33,457 nt of DNA from Xenococcus sp. MO_188.B8 (GCA_030065615.1 JASJDR010000088.1:1-33457); one strand, 5' to 3'; numbered from the stretch's first letter, positions 1 through 9,157 are shown. Numbers and translations are program-made. The notes: generated by a model not told the origin, from the letters alone.

Positions 1-1676
1 GCAGGAAGCATTAATTTAAAATCATTAGAAGCTCTATTTTTATATCCTTTACACATAAAAATATCTTCGATAGTTTGATAAATACGATCATTAATAATCA
101 AACCAGATTTAGGTACTAAAAAGTAGCAATTATCTTGTAAGCGATATTGGGTTACTACCCAAGTAGCTTCATTACCTTCATTCTCTTGCATCAAAATAAG
201 AGGGGCATTGTCTCCAGTTCTTCTTTTTTCTATACTTTCTTTAGTTGCTGAAACTTTGACGATATTACTTTTATTTATTGTTTTGTGATTATAATTATTT
301 ACTAAATCTTCTAATTTATCTGAATTTTTCAAAGTTAATAAAATACTTTGTTTTTGAGGCGAATTGTTTATTCTTAAATCTTCTTTTTCTTTTTTATCAT
401 TACCCTTATTGACTTTTTTTTTCCCATTGGCACCATCTTCCTGATTAGTATTAGTATTTTTGTTTTTAATTACATCTAATGATTCTTTGACTACTATTAA
501 TAATTGGCTCAATTCTTGATCTTTATTTTTTAATGAAATAGCCAAGTTATTTAACACTTTAGTATTGTCTCCTAATGCTTGCTGATATGCTGCTCTACTA
601 TCAAGTTCTATTTGTTTTAATTCTTGATAAAATAGATTTTGTACTTGTTGAATATCTTTGGTACTTTTGTCATAAAGTGTTGAAAATTGTTTTGTGATCT
701 CATCTGTATTGAAATTATCTTTGGATGCAGATGAACCCTGATTATCTGTAGATGTATCTTCTGACTTTTTATTCTTTCTAAATAATTTAAAATATAAATA
801 GACTAAGATTCCTATTGTAAGTAGTACTAACCATCCAAAAATAATACGTATAGTATTGACACCAGGATATGAAATTTTAGAATCACTACTTTGTGTCAAG
901 AATCTATCATTTATTTGTAGTAAGTCTTTCTCTATACTGCGGCTTTTTTCCCGAGAAACTATTTCTAGCCCTGCTTGAGTTTTTTTGAAAAATATTCCTG
1001 ATTCACTTTCTATTCCTGTTTCTATTGTTTCTATTGCTTTTATCTGTTCTTCAATTTGTTGTAAATCCTCATTATTATTAGCTTGTTGTAAATTTTGTTG
1101 TAACTCTTCTTTTGCTTTTTTTAAGTCTTCATTTATAAAATCTTGAATTGTTTGTACTATGTTGTTATTTAAGATTGGGCTTTGGATTTGATTTGAGGTT
1201 GAAGTTCCTTGGGATGCTAGAAATTTATTATATTTTCCATATATTTCTTGACTAGAAAGTGTTTGTTCTTGTTCTGCAAAAAGAGGTTTGATATTTTCTA
1301 AGCTCTGTAAATATTCGTCTATTCGTTGTGCTAAATCTTTATCGTCATTTGTTTTACAGATTTTAGTTTCTTTACAATAACCATTATTAAAAACCACCCA
1401 TTTTTGGTTTAACTTTTCCTGAATATCTATAAGTTCCTGAAACCCGTCTGTTTTTTTTTCTCCAAATCCACGAACTAATAAAAACAAGGAAAAATTAATT
1501 TCTTCATATTTATTCTCTAGAGCATTCGATAATTCTATGATCTCACCTATTTTTACATTCTGACTACCCTGAGCAAAACTTTTAATATTTGCTCCGTTTA
1601 CTAATACTACTAATACTAAAACTAAAATTGAAAGTAAAAAAGCTGCTCCTATTTTTACTATGTTTTTTTGCCTCAT
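1..1676 (-). CDS. Two-TM coiled-coil membrane protein, C-terminus cut by window edge
   Basis: The frame is open from an ATG at 1676 to the left edge, giving 558 codons without a stop. The ATG follows AGGAGA by a good Shine-Dalgarno distance. Seen: an N-terminal hydrophobic segment (about residues 8-28), a polar Gln/Glu/Lys-rich region that looks coiled-coil (about 110-260), a second TM (about 276-297), a low-complexity Asn/Lys linker (about 400-440) and a C-terminal globular part from about 445 containing WVVTQYRLQDNCYFLVPK. I cannot name that C-terminal part; similar segments seem familiar from other cyanobacterial proteins, which is only recollection. Two TMs imply that residues 29-275 face outside or the periplasm and the rest the cytoplasm, or the reverse. 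It lies 34 bases downstream of the Hsp70-like ATPase gene on the same strand, so it is probably the last visible gene of that operon and could anchor the complex to the membrane (inference). Confidence 0.8.
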   Translation of the reverse strand, partial: MRQKNIVKIGAAFLLSILVLVLVVLVNGANIKSFAQGSQNVKIGEIIELSNALENKYEEINFSLFLLVRGFGEKKTDGFQELIDIQEKLNQKWVVFNNGYCKETKICKTNDDKDLAQRIDEYLQSLENIKPLFAEQEQTLSSQEIYGKYNKFLASQGTSTSNQIQSPILNNNIVQTIQDFINEDLKKAKEELQQNLQQANNNEDLQQIEEQIKAIETIETGIESESGIFFKKTQAGLEIVSREKSRSIEKDLLQINDRFLTQSSDSKISYPGVNTIRIIFGWLVLLTIGILVYLYFKLFRKNKKSEDTSTDNQGSSASKDNFNTDEITKQFSTLYDKSTKDIQQVQNLFYQELKQIELDSRAAYQQALGDNTKVLNNLAISLKNKDQELSQLLIVVKESLDVIKNKNTNTNQEDGANGKKKVNKGNDKKEKEDLRINNSPQKQSILLTLKNSDKLEDLVNNYNHKTINKSNIVKVSATKESIEKRRTGDNAPLILMQENEGNEATWVVTQYRLQDNCYFLVPKSGLIINDRIYQTIEDIFMCKGYKNRASNDFKLMLP

Positions 1677-1710
1677 AGTCTTTCTCCTATGAAATAGAAT
1701 ATTGCAAATA

Positions 1711-4700
1711 TTATTTTTCCGCCCATTGCTTACCAAGCACTTTTAACATAGCTTTTAGCCCTAAGATAAAAGTACTTTCGGGACGAATCTTTTTAGAATC
1801 ACCCTTTATAGTCAGCAAAGTTTTTTCTAATTCTCTTTGAGTAGCTTGCCACAACTTAGAATTATCACTCTGTTTTTTGCTACGTTTATAGCCTTTCAAA
1901 GGAAGAATCGATTCTAAATCTAAATCTCGAATAGCTTTATGATACTCATAGAGGAACTTAGGTACTTCTTCCAATTGAGGAATTTTGAATTTCTCAACAT
2001 TCTCAATTTCTTCATCTGCCTCTTTATCAATGATGAAATCTATGCGAGAATCACTGGGAAATTTTGTGCCATTAATTTCATAAGCTTCCCCAGAAATTAT
2101 TGGATCTTTAACCTTTCTACCTAAACCCTTAAGCTTAGTATCGCTCATAACTAACCCACAAGCTGCTTCATCCTTAGGATTTTGACTTAAATTGGTTATC
2201 TCTTCTGTATCGTCAAAACTTGAACCCTTACTTAACATACGACTCAACAACTCATTGAGCTCAGAATAGCGATCAAAATTTCCCCTGGAATCTAACCAAT
2301 TAATGAAACGCGAAGCATTACCACCAAGATAGACAGGAGTAATTTGTTCTCTATTGTACTTGCCTGTTTTATAGAGAGTCTTTAATAAAATGCCGACATA
2401 ATAATATAAACCAGCAAATCCCAGAGTAGTTAATTGAACTAAACCCTGAAACTCTTCATCCTCCTCTAGCAGAGCGCGTTGATCTGCTAACCAGTCTTGA
2501 CTCTTTAAGCGTAACCAAACATCTAACTTGGCATTAAAAGCACCATCACCCAAACCTTTCCAGTCTCTAGAAGCAAGTCCCAATTTTTGTTCGGCAAACT
2601 TGGTGTTGAGCTTCAGGAATTGAGAAAAGATATCTCTTCCTGCTAACTGAACTGAACATTGATGAACCAGACGATTATTTTCCCAAATAGAAATGTCGGA
2701 AGTTCTACCACCCATATCAATACAGGTACTATAAACCAAATCTCTATCTTCAAAATCAGCAAAATACTGAGCAATTGCCAAACTTTCTGTACGGAAATCT
2801 GATTCTATGTCAGGAAAATTTTGTTTAATTCCAGTATTTTTTGCCAACTCCTTAGTTAAATCAGACCATACTTTACTGTAATTCAAAATATCTCCCTTAG
2901 AGAAGGCTGAAGGATAAGATAAAACCCATTTGATTTGGTTAACCTCAGCCTTGGCGGCTAAAGCTGTAATATGCAAGGCTAAATGTTTTAGGAAAACTTC
3001 GTTATCTAGACGATTGTCTAACTCCCATTTCAGATTAGTCTTCATCCAGCTTTCCTGGGGACGAAATCTGAGATTATCAGGAATATACATCCGAGCATCC
3101 AGGATAGGAAACATTTTTTTATTGTTAATATTTTTCCCTCTAGTAGTAAGAACGCTAGATATGGGTAGTGGTTTATCTTCGGGAATAAAGTTTTCAGGAA
3201 TGAAGTTTTCAAATAAAACGTTGATCCGAGTCTCTCTAGGGGGTTTTGTTACCTGAAGTTGTAAATTTTCAGGCTTTAATGGTTTAGGAATTTGGTTATC
3301 GTTGACATAGATATTGGTAAATGAGGTACCAAAATCTACTCCTACCTGCCAACTATTGTGAGGTCGGACTATGATGGGTGGAGATTGGCATAAAATCAAG
3401 CCAATGGGCTCGTGGTTAAAATCGGTACAGGGTAGATATTCAGGAAAGCTTTCCATGCTATACATTTGGAAAGTTCCAAAACCTTCTTGGAAACTATGGG
3501 CATATTTAGCTTCAGGACAAGTTACTTGAAAAGTTTGTTCACCCAATTCCCCGTCGTAGTAGAAGATGTAATATTCTTGCCAATCTGCTTTCCTGAAATG
3601 GGGCCAAATCTGTAAAACAGGTAGTTGGTCTCCTAAAGAATTCTCTTCTTTTAAGTCGTAATCTTTATACAAACGATAGTTTTCATAAGCTGTGTCATCT
3701 TTGACTCCACTTAACGGCAAATCTAAAGTTACCCGAATTTTGATGCCTTCTGCTGTTTTGCAAGTTTGAAATATTATTTTTTTTAATAAAGCCTCAGGGG
3801 AGAGATAATCTAGTAACAGAGAATTGAGGGGAATTAGAGGAGTGATCCGCTGATTGTTAAAGACTAAAGGCTCTTGGAATTCCGGAAGTAATGCCCCTGG
3901 TAAAGCATCATCTTGGTCAATAAACTTCAATTCTGGTAAAAATAAGTCCTTTGGTTCGACTAAAATAACTTCTGGACTCCATTGTTCTTTAAGGTTTGGT
4001 AATTCTTCTGGTCTGAGGGCAGCAAGAGTTTTGCCACGGTGAATCCAAATATTTTGCGGGTTTTCGCCCCAAATCTTTGCTATTTCTGGATCGTAAATTA
4101 GCAATGGCAGTTTGGGTGGATCTAGTTTTTCTCGACTGGGAATCAGCTGAACGCTAGAATCTCTCTCTGGTGCCTTGACAGGATAATTGAGAGCTTCTAA
4201 TACGCCTCTTTTAATAGCTACTTCAAAGAATACAGGATTGTCACTTAAGGTCAGAGTTTGTTCGGGAATACGCGTCAAGCGACCTTGAAAGTCCCCTAAC
4301 AGTCCTTTCATGATGTTGATGGCTTTCATATCTCCACCATGATTATTTAAAGCCTTATTGAGATTATCTAGCCAGCACCAGAGTAAAGCTTGTTCATTTT
4401 TATTAAGATGACTTATTGGCGATCGCAATCTTTGTTCACTAGAATTCCACCAGGGTAAACCGTCCCAATTTCCTTCCTCTGAAGGAACGACAATCGTACT
4501 AGGAGATGTCATACCAATCGGTTTTTTATCCCACAAAAATATATAAATATCTTCCCAGGGATTTTTCCCGTCCAAAGTATAGAGATTTCTACCTTGAAAG
4601 TCTGGTAGTAGTTCGTAAAGAGATCTTGCAAAATCTTCTTTTTGTTGTAACTTCCCTAATTCGATTAATTGAGCAGTAATGGGAAATCCCCGTAACTCAG

Positions 4701-4980
4701 CAAGAGAGATCGCCGCTAACATCCCTTGCCATTCTTCAACCATCTGTGCTCTGAGAGAATGCTGCTGATCGTATAACACCATCTCTAGGGTCAGCGGGCG
4801 CGCCCACATGGTGGGAACAGAACTGATATTTTTAACTGCTCCTGGGGATTCATAACTTAAGCTAGTAGCTACATCCCCAAAGGTTTTACTCCCTTGAAGA
4901 TTCCATTCACCTGGACGATCGCCTGATTTAACATCAGCATCGGCTTTGAGTTGGGGTAATAATAAAATGGGCTCAGACAT
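1711..4980 (-). CDS. Large Hsp70/actin-like ATPase-domain protein with N-terminal extension
   Basis: The protein has about 1089 residues from the ATG at 4980. The frame can be extended upstream to a TTG at 5001, but ATG codons at 4986 and 4980 are likelier starts. Numbered from the TTG, the C-terminal half holds the three landmarks of the DnaK/actin ATPase fold: phosphate-1 VGVDFGTSFTNIYVN (553-567), phosphate-2 CIDMGGRTSDISIW (760-773) and an adenosine-type loop VYLGGNASRFINWL (890-903). WVLSYPSAF (692-700) resembles the Hsp70 segment between them. The first 550 residues match no family I recognise. No Hsp70 substrate-binding domain is evident; the tail after about 960 is charged. Family knowledge: such proteins bind and hydrolyse ATP and act as chaperones or filament formers. 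Its place between a tubulin-like gene and a coiled-coil membrane protein suggests a role in a membrane-linked assembly (inference). Confidence 0.88.
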   Translation of the reverse strand: MSEPILLLPQLKADADVKSGDRPGEWNLQGSKTFGDVATSLSYESPGAVKNISSVPTMWARPLTLEMVLYDQQHSLRAQMVEEWQGMLAAISLAELRGFPITAQLIELGKLQQKEDFARSLYELLPDFQGRNLYTLDGKNPWEDIYIFLWDKKPIGMTSPSTIVVPSEEGNWDGLPWWNSSEQRLRSPISHLNKNEQALLWCWLDNLNKALNNHGGDMKAINIMKGLLGDFQGRLTRIPEQTLTLSDNPVFFEVAIKRGVLEALNYPVKAPERDSSVQLIPSREKLDPPKLPLLIYDPEIAKIWGENPQNIWIHRGKTLAALRPEELPNLKEQWSPEVILVEPKDLFLPELKFIDQDDALPGALLPEFQEPLVFNNQRITPLIPLNSLLLDYLSPEALLKKIIFQTCKTAEGIKIRVTLDLPLSGVKDDTAYENYRLYKDYDLKEENSLGDQLPVLQIWPHFRKADWQEYYIFYYDGELGEQTFQVTCPEAKYAHSFQEGFGTFQMYSMESFPEYLPCTDFNHEPIGLILCQSPPIIVRPHNSWQVGVDFGTSFTNIYVNDNQIPKPLKPENLQLQVTKPPRETRINVLFENFIPENFIPEDKPLPISSVLTTRGKNINNKKMFPILDARMYIPDNLRFRPQESWMKTNLKWELDNRLDNEVFLKHLALHITALAAKAEVNQIKWVLSYPSAFSKGDILNYSKVWSDLTKELAKNTGIKQNFPDIESDFRTESLAIAQYFADFEDRDLVYSTCIDMGGRTSDISIWENNRLVHQCSVQLAGRDIFSQFLKLNTKFAEQKLGLASRDWKGLGDGAFNAKLDVWLRLKSQDWLADQRALLEEDEEFQGLVQLTTLGFAGLYYYVGILLKTLYKTGKYNREQITPVYLGGNASRFINWLDSRGNFDRYSELNELLSRMLSKGSSFDDTEEITNLSQNPKDEAACGLVMSDTKLKGLGRKVKDPIISGEAYEINGTKFPSDSRIDFIIDKEADEEIENVEKFKIPQLEEVPKFLYEYHKAIRDLDLESILPLKGYKRSKKQSDNSKLWQATQRELEKTLLTIKGDSKKIRPESTFILGLKAMLKVLGKQWAEK

Positions 4981-5069
4981 AATCATAATATTTATGCTCA
5001 AGTAACGAGGAACGAGGACAAAGGATCAATTAGGAAATGAGAACTACTGATAAATGGATAAATGAATTA

Positions 5070-5163
5070 GAGGCGACAAAGGAAATATAGAGTTTTAGCT
5101 AAACCTACTGTTCCTTGAGGCGACAAAGGCAATATAGAGTTTTAGCTAAACCTACTGTTCCTT
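5070..5163. repeat. 47-bp tandem duplication at the 3' end of the tubulin-like gene
   Basis: Two adjacent copies of a 47-bp unit (5070-5116 and 5117-5163) begin GAGGCGACAAAGG and end CTACTGTTCCTT. They differ at one base (A in the first copy, C in the second). Because 47 is not a multiple of three, reading from the distal copy into the proximal copy changes frame and creates a new stop. Confidence 0.95.
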
Positions 5164-6652
5164 TTTGATTGGAAGATAGGATTTTGTTATTCGATAAGAG
5201 TTTAAGCTTTAATTGTTGTAAGGTATCTTGTTTTTTAGCATTGCGATCGCGATTATCTCCTACTACCAAATCGGCTAAATATTCCCCTTGTAATTCTTCG
5301 CCAAGATCAGCAAAAGCACGATATCTAAATAGTTGGATATTATCCCCGTCACATTGATGAATATCCGAGAGCCAACGCAAATAATCTTGACACCATTCCG
5401 TAATATTTGCGATCGCTTTCTTTTCGTCATCATCGTTAAAATCAGGCAAATCTTCACCTTTCCGATCGAAAAAACGCCCGATTACGCCTTGACTGGGACG
5501 ATAAAATTCCACAAACCAAGGAGCTCCCTTTTGGAACTGAGCAATCCCCATTTTTTCGGCTGCATTTAGTTCTGGCAAGATATTAGACAACCAAGCATAG
5601 GCAAAACGGGCTGCATTAACTAATTTACCTTGTACTTCTGCTGTGTCTGGCAGATCATTCCAGGTAATTTGATCGCTATTCTGACGACTGTTAATAATTA
5701 CTGTGCCTTCTCTAGTAGGTGTGTCAAGCAAAAAATGCCTAGCCGCTAGAGCAGAATATAACTCGATAAAATGGGGTTCATTCCGTTGCGTATTTTTGCC
5801 AATACTGAATTTGTAGTTGGATAAGTTCTGATTTCCTAGTAGATAGACTGTATGAAAATACTGATTTTGATTGACATAATAACGCAGAGCTGCTTCGGTA
5901 TTAAGTAAAAACTGTTCAGCCCTAGCAAAGACCTGCTCATTCGCTGCATCCTTACCTGTAGGCTGAGGAAAACGAAAATAAGGAAGAACAAATAAACCGG
6001 AGATCTTCGCGCCTTTGATGTTCTCCTTATCTAACTTGTTATAAATCAGACGACCTAAGGTTGGTAGCCCCGCAGCACCCGTACCACCAAAAATTGAACC
6101 ACAAAGAAAAATTCTCGGAGGGTTACCACTACCAGTATCAGCTAAGATATCCTGGGTAAAACTAGCCCAAGGTTCTTCTTCAAGATTGTCTAAATCTACA
6201 TTACTCATGATCGCCGAGCCAATAGCCGGTCTACCACGAAACCCAACATCTAAACTAGCTTTCCGTTCTTCCTTGGTATAGAGAACGTCAAATAAATTAC
6301 CTAAACCTTCAGGGTTTTGTCGCAGATTGTTATAACTGAAGAAAGAAGCTAAATTTTTGTTCGTGTTAGTGTTACCAAAGGGCGACCATAAATCAGGAAC
6401 ATAGGAATCGATAGGAGTTTGTAACCAATCACAATCCCGCTCTTCTCCCTTAATTAGTTGATGACATCTGCGATAGCTACTCAGACTGGTCTTTGCTCGT
6501 TCCAAATTACCATTAGTTTCATCGGCATCTACAAAGAGAAACTTAACTGGGCTATCTGCCAATAACCCTACCGCAGCTATTTGGGCGATCGCTTCTAAAC
6601 ATTTAGCTCCTGTTCCACCAATACCAATGGCGTAGAGTGAATTTTGTCCCAT
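5105..6652 (-). CDS. Tubulin/FtsZ-superfamily-like GTPase protein (Tubulin_2-like)
   Basis: The 515-residue protein starts at an ATG at 6652. The N-terminus AIGIGGTGAKCLEAIAQ (8-24) is the glycine-rich first loop of the tubulin nucleotide-binding fold. SIFGGTGAAGLPTLGR (186-201) is the tubulin signature loop (GGGTG[ST]G family, here GGTGA). VKFLFVDAD (36-44) fits the second strand of that fold. Length and spacing suit the non-FtsZ 'tubulin-like' family rather than FtsZ, which is shorter and more conserved. Expected role: GTP-dependent polymer or switch, cytoplasmic. The stop of the upstream membrane protein lies 6 bases before this start, so the two are co-transcribed. The last residues (KEQ) come from a 47-bp tandem duplication; the ancestral reading would have stopped right after the codons for CRL. 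GTP binding is inferred, not shown. Confidence 0.85.
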   Translation of the reverse strand: MGQNSLYAIGIGGTGAKCLEAIAQIAAVGLLADSPVKFLFVDADETNGNLERAKTSLSSYRRCHQLIKGEERDCDWLQTPIDSYVPDLWSPFGNTNTNKNLASFFSYNNLRQNPEGLGNLFDVLYTKEERKASLDVGFRGRPAIGSAIMSNVDLDNLEEEPWASFTQDILADTGSGNPPRIFLCGSIFGGTGAAGLPTLGRLIYNKLDKENIKGAKISGLFVLPYFRFPQPTGKDAANEQVFARAEQFLLNTEAALRYYVNQNQYFHTVYLLGNQNLSNYKFSIGKNTQRNEPHFIELYSALAARHFLLDTPTREGTVIINSRQNSDQITWNDLPDTAEVQGKLVNAARFAYAWLSNILPELNAAEKMGIAQFQKGAPWFVEFYRPSQGVIGRFFDRKGEDLPDFNDDDEKKAIANITEWCQDYLRWLSDIHQCDGDNIQLFRYRAFADLGEELQGEYLADLVVGDNRDRNAKKQDTLQQLKLKLLSNNKILSSNQKGTVGLAKTLYCLCRLKEQ

Positions 6653-6658
6653 TCTTAA

Positions 6659-7129
6659 CTATCCTATTATACGACGCAGCATGAAAGAACCTGGGGGAAT
6701 ATGCTTAAATAACCCTGGAGAACTGGTGGCAGTCGGCAACCAGAAAAGCCAAATTAAACCATCAAAAATAAAAAATCCTGCTAAAGATAATAATGCATCA
6801 TCACTTTGGTTGATAAAAATCAACGCGATCGCAATTCCGATAATAGGTAATAATCCTAATAACCACCACATCACCTGCCATCTAGAGACATCAACTGCTC
6901 CTCTGATTTGAGCTTTAGCAGTGAAAAAAGACCATAGTAAAGTTGCAAAAATAGAGAACCCAAAGACTACTCCTGCCCCAATAGAGTAATTATCAGCTAC
7001 CCAATCAACTGCTACTACATCCCTGAGTCTGATGTACCTTCCTGTGTAAATTAAAGGCTGTATCCAGAACATCAAGCCTAAGCCTATGACAACAAAAATA
7101 ATGATGCGAATAATTTCTCCTGCTTTCAT
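6659..7129 (-). CDS. Four-TM small membrane protein, first gene of the tubulin/Hsp70 operon
   Basis: About 156 residues from the ATG at 7129, chosen because GAGGAGG lies just upstream; a longer reading from a TTG at 7141 would place that ribosome site inside the gene. Four hydrophobic segments are visible: IIIFVVIGLGLMFWI, IGAGVVFGFSIFATLLW, VMWWLLGLLPIIGIAIALIF and LSLAGFFIFDGLIWLFWL. The tail is short and basic (LRRIIG). I do not recognise a family. It is 6 bases from the tubulin-like gene, so it probably serves as the membrane component of that system (inference). Confidence 0.8.
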   Translation of the reverse strand: MKAGEIIRIIIFVVIGLGLMFWIQPLIYTGRYIRLRDVVAVDWVADNYSIGAGVVFGFSIFATLLWSFFTAKAQIRGAVDVSRWQVMWWLLGLLPIIGIAIALIFINQSDDALLSLAGFFIFDGLIWLFWLPTATSSPGLFKHIPPGSFMLRRIIG

Positions 7130-7141
7130 GAGCCTCCTCAA

Positions 7142-7400
7142 GAAATTTGATCGGATTAATTTTAATTAATTCGGATTTACATTAATTAATTCAGGCAAAA
7201 CAATTTAGTAAAAGTTAACAGCTCTTAAAACCTTTTGATTGAAAAGTAAATATGCTTATGTATCAAAGAATTTATTTTCGATAACACTTAGTATAATACT
7301 AATATATGATCTATATTCTGAATATCTTTATTTAGTTAGTCATTAATTAAGCATACGACCCTCGCCCGAGGAATTACCGAAAGTAACATTTTTTTACATA
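7142..7400. promoter_or_regulatory. Divergent intergenic region between the tubulin-like operon and the VWA lipoprotein gene
   Basis: This is the only spacer able to hold promoters for both the leftward operon and the rightward lipoprotein gene. It is AT-rich and has two near copies of ATTAATTAATTC about 25 bases apart (near 7165 and 7185) and a short CCTCG/CGAGG inverted repeat at 7360-7371. I cannot assign -10/-35 boxes with confidence. Confidence 0.4.
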
Positions 7401-8792
7401 GTGATTAAATTTAGAGTTCCACTTAAATTTTGGCTGATCCTATTTCCTGCTCTTCTGATTGTAGCTGCTTGTAAACCTGTATCAGTTGTTACAAATTCAG
7501 AATTACCTTGCAAACCGCCTCCACTAAAGGAAATTGCGAACAGATCTACACCTTTAAAAATATCGATTAATGTAGATGGCAGTGGCTCTATGTACGGCTA
7601 TATAAAAAATGATTCTAATAGCCGTTATGCTCAAACTATTACCCTCCTAGATAGTGTAGTTTCTTTAGGTAAACATTCTAGATCAGCCAAGCCCAGTATT
7701 GAGCATTATAGAATTGGCGAAAGAACGACTCAAGAAATAACCGCTAATCAATATCAAAAAGCTAAATTGCCTGAGTTTTATACTGGTACAAGTTCCGAAT
7801 TCCCTAAGGTTACTAGTCATTTAGATGTTGCTATTGAAAATCCCGAAGATGAAGAGCAACTATTAATTCTAATTACAGATTTAGATCAACAAGGTACAGA
7901 TCGTAATAAATTAAATAAAAAAATTGAGGATACTTATTTTAATAAACAACTTCCCAATAATGCAGTAGGTATTTTGGGAATCAAGAGTGAATATAATCAC
8001 ACTGTTTATTCAGTAGATAAGAATATTTATAAAGATTTTGATTATACAACTCAAGGAAAAGAACTCGAATTATATCGTCCTTTTTATGTTATTTTTCTTG
8101 GGCATTATAAGGATATTATTCACTATCTTGAAAAGATGAAACAAAAAGACCCTGAATTTTTTGATACTAGTGAATTTAGTCTTTTTTATCCTGATAGGGT
8201 TGCCACGAAGATTGCAACTCTACATAATTTACCTTCTTTGCCACAAGATATCATCAGACCATCATCTCTCCAAAGTGGTAAAGTTGCGGTAGAAGTAAAA
8301 AGTCCCCCCTACGAAATTCTGGAGATTCCTAAAAGAATTGATAATGACAATTTTGATATTAACTATAGTCTGTCCTTTACTCCCTTAAAATATTCTCTAC
8401 CTATTAATTATAATTCTATTATTACTGAAACAGAGATTTTAACTTACGATCTTCAATCTTTTACCCCTAATAATAGTATTATTTCTCTCAAGAAAGCAAT
8501 CAATCTGAACAGTTGGGAGATTACAAATAATAATCTTAAATTCACTAATACAATTGATATTAATTCGATTCCCGATCCAGGAATTTATATCTTTAATATT
8601 AATGCAATGGCAGAAAGTTTCTTAGATGAAGATTGGTGGCATCAATGGGATTTTAGTTCCAAAACTAGCGATCAAGATGGCTCAAAAACCTATAACCTAT
8701 TAAATTTTATGAAAAATCTTAAGCAAACGACTGTTGATTTAATGGAACAGCCTTCTATTGGTTATTTTTGTTACGCTATCCAAAAAAATTAA
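7401..8792 (+). CDS. Lipoprotein with von Willebrand factor A domain
   Basis: 463 residues from a GTG start. A signal peptide ends in a lipobox, VAAC with Cys24, so the mature protein is lipid-anchored and exported. Next is a VWA domain: KISINVDGSGSMYGY contains the MIDAS triad D59-x-S61-x-S63, YTGTSSEF could supply the MIDAS threonine, and LLILITDLDQQG supplies the later aspartate. The remaining 230 residues are Asn/Ile-rich, probably beta-structured, and unassigned. VWA domains bind protein partners through a metal ion. The gene is divergent from a tubulin-like/Hsp70-like operon. Published comparative genomics of an unusual FtsZ-like family reported linkage to a VWA protein and membrane components, which supports treating this gene as part of the same system (partner identity inferred). 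Confidence 0.85.
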   Translation: MIKFRVPLKFWLILFPALLIVAACKPVSVVTNSELPCKPPPLKEIANRSTPLKISINVDGSGSMYGYIKNDSNSRYAQTITLLDSVVSLGKHSRSAKPSIEHYRIGERTTQEITANQYQKAKLPEFYTGTSSEFPKVTSHLDVAIENPEDEEQLLILITDLDQQGTDRNKLNKKIEDTYFNKQLPNNAVGILGIKSEYNHTVYSVDKNIYKDFDYTTQGKELELYRPFYVIFLGHYKDIIHYLEKMKQKDPEFFDTSEFSLFYPDRVATKIATLHNLPSLPQDIIRPSSLQSGKVAVEVKSPPYEILEIPKRIDNDNFDINYSLSFTPLKYSLPINYNSIITETEILTYDLQSFTPNNSIISLKKAINLNSWEITNNNLKFTNTIDINSIPDPGIYIFNINAMAESFLDEDWWHQWDFSSKTSDQDGSKTYNLLNFMKNLKQTTVDLMEQPSIGYFCYAIQKN

Positions 8793-8902
8793 GCAATTCT
8801 CAAACGAGCTGAACTCTTATCCTTAACATTTGTCAAGTGGGAATAAAAAGCTGGTATTATCCAGTTTAATCTTTAATTACAAGCCCAATTTAAGAATTGC
8901 TT
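8791..8902. repeat. 10-bp inverted repeat between the VWA gene and psbM
   Basis: AAGCAATTCT (8791-8800, overlapping the VWA stop codon) and its exact complement AGAATTGCTT (8893-8902) flank 92 bases between two convergent genes. The second arm runs into a short T tract on the plus strand. It could act in termination, but the loop is long; I see no better terminator here. Confidence 0.35.
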
Positions 8903-8938
8903 TTTACTGTATAGTTTCTTGTTATATAAAGGTCGTTT

Positions 8939-9046
8939 CTAATTTCCACCCACTTTATTAGTTTGGATATAAAGAATAAGCAAAAATACGGTGGGAACTA
9001 AAACAAATAAAATAGTTGCAACAAAACCAAGATCGTTAACGTTCAT
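8939..9046 (-). CDS. psbM: Photosystem II reaction center protein M
   Basis: A 35-residue single-TM protein read from the ATG at 9046 to a TAG at 8939. It begins [16 protein letters not shown], continues with [13 protein letters not shown] and ends NKVGGN. This matches the PsbM pattern closely: short polar N-terminus, one thylakoid TM helix and the conserved LYIQT exit. PsbM sits at the monomer-monomer interface of the photosystem II dimer. The gene stands alone, convergent with the VWA lipoprotein gene and about 110 bases downstream of a ferredoxin gene on the same strand. It shows the organism is an oxygenic phototroph. It is easily missed because of its size. Confidence 0.96.
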   Translation of the reverse strand: MNVNDLGFVATILFVLVPTVFLLILYIQTNKVGGN

Positions 9047-9157
9047 AGAACAGTGGCCCCTAAGTAACTTATAGATGAATAATGATGAATAATTATTAGA
9101 ATATCATTACTTAGGTGGCATGATTCATTGAGTTGTTGTGCTAGCTACGGTTTGCCC

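Noticed and set aside
2930..3256. 108-codon plus-strand ORF inside the Hsp70-like gene
   Set aside because: Antisense to a strongly coding frame with motifs; no ribosome site; reads as low-probability protein.
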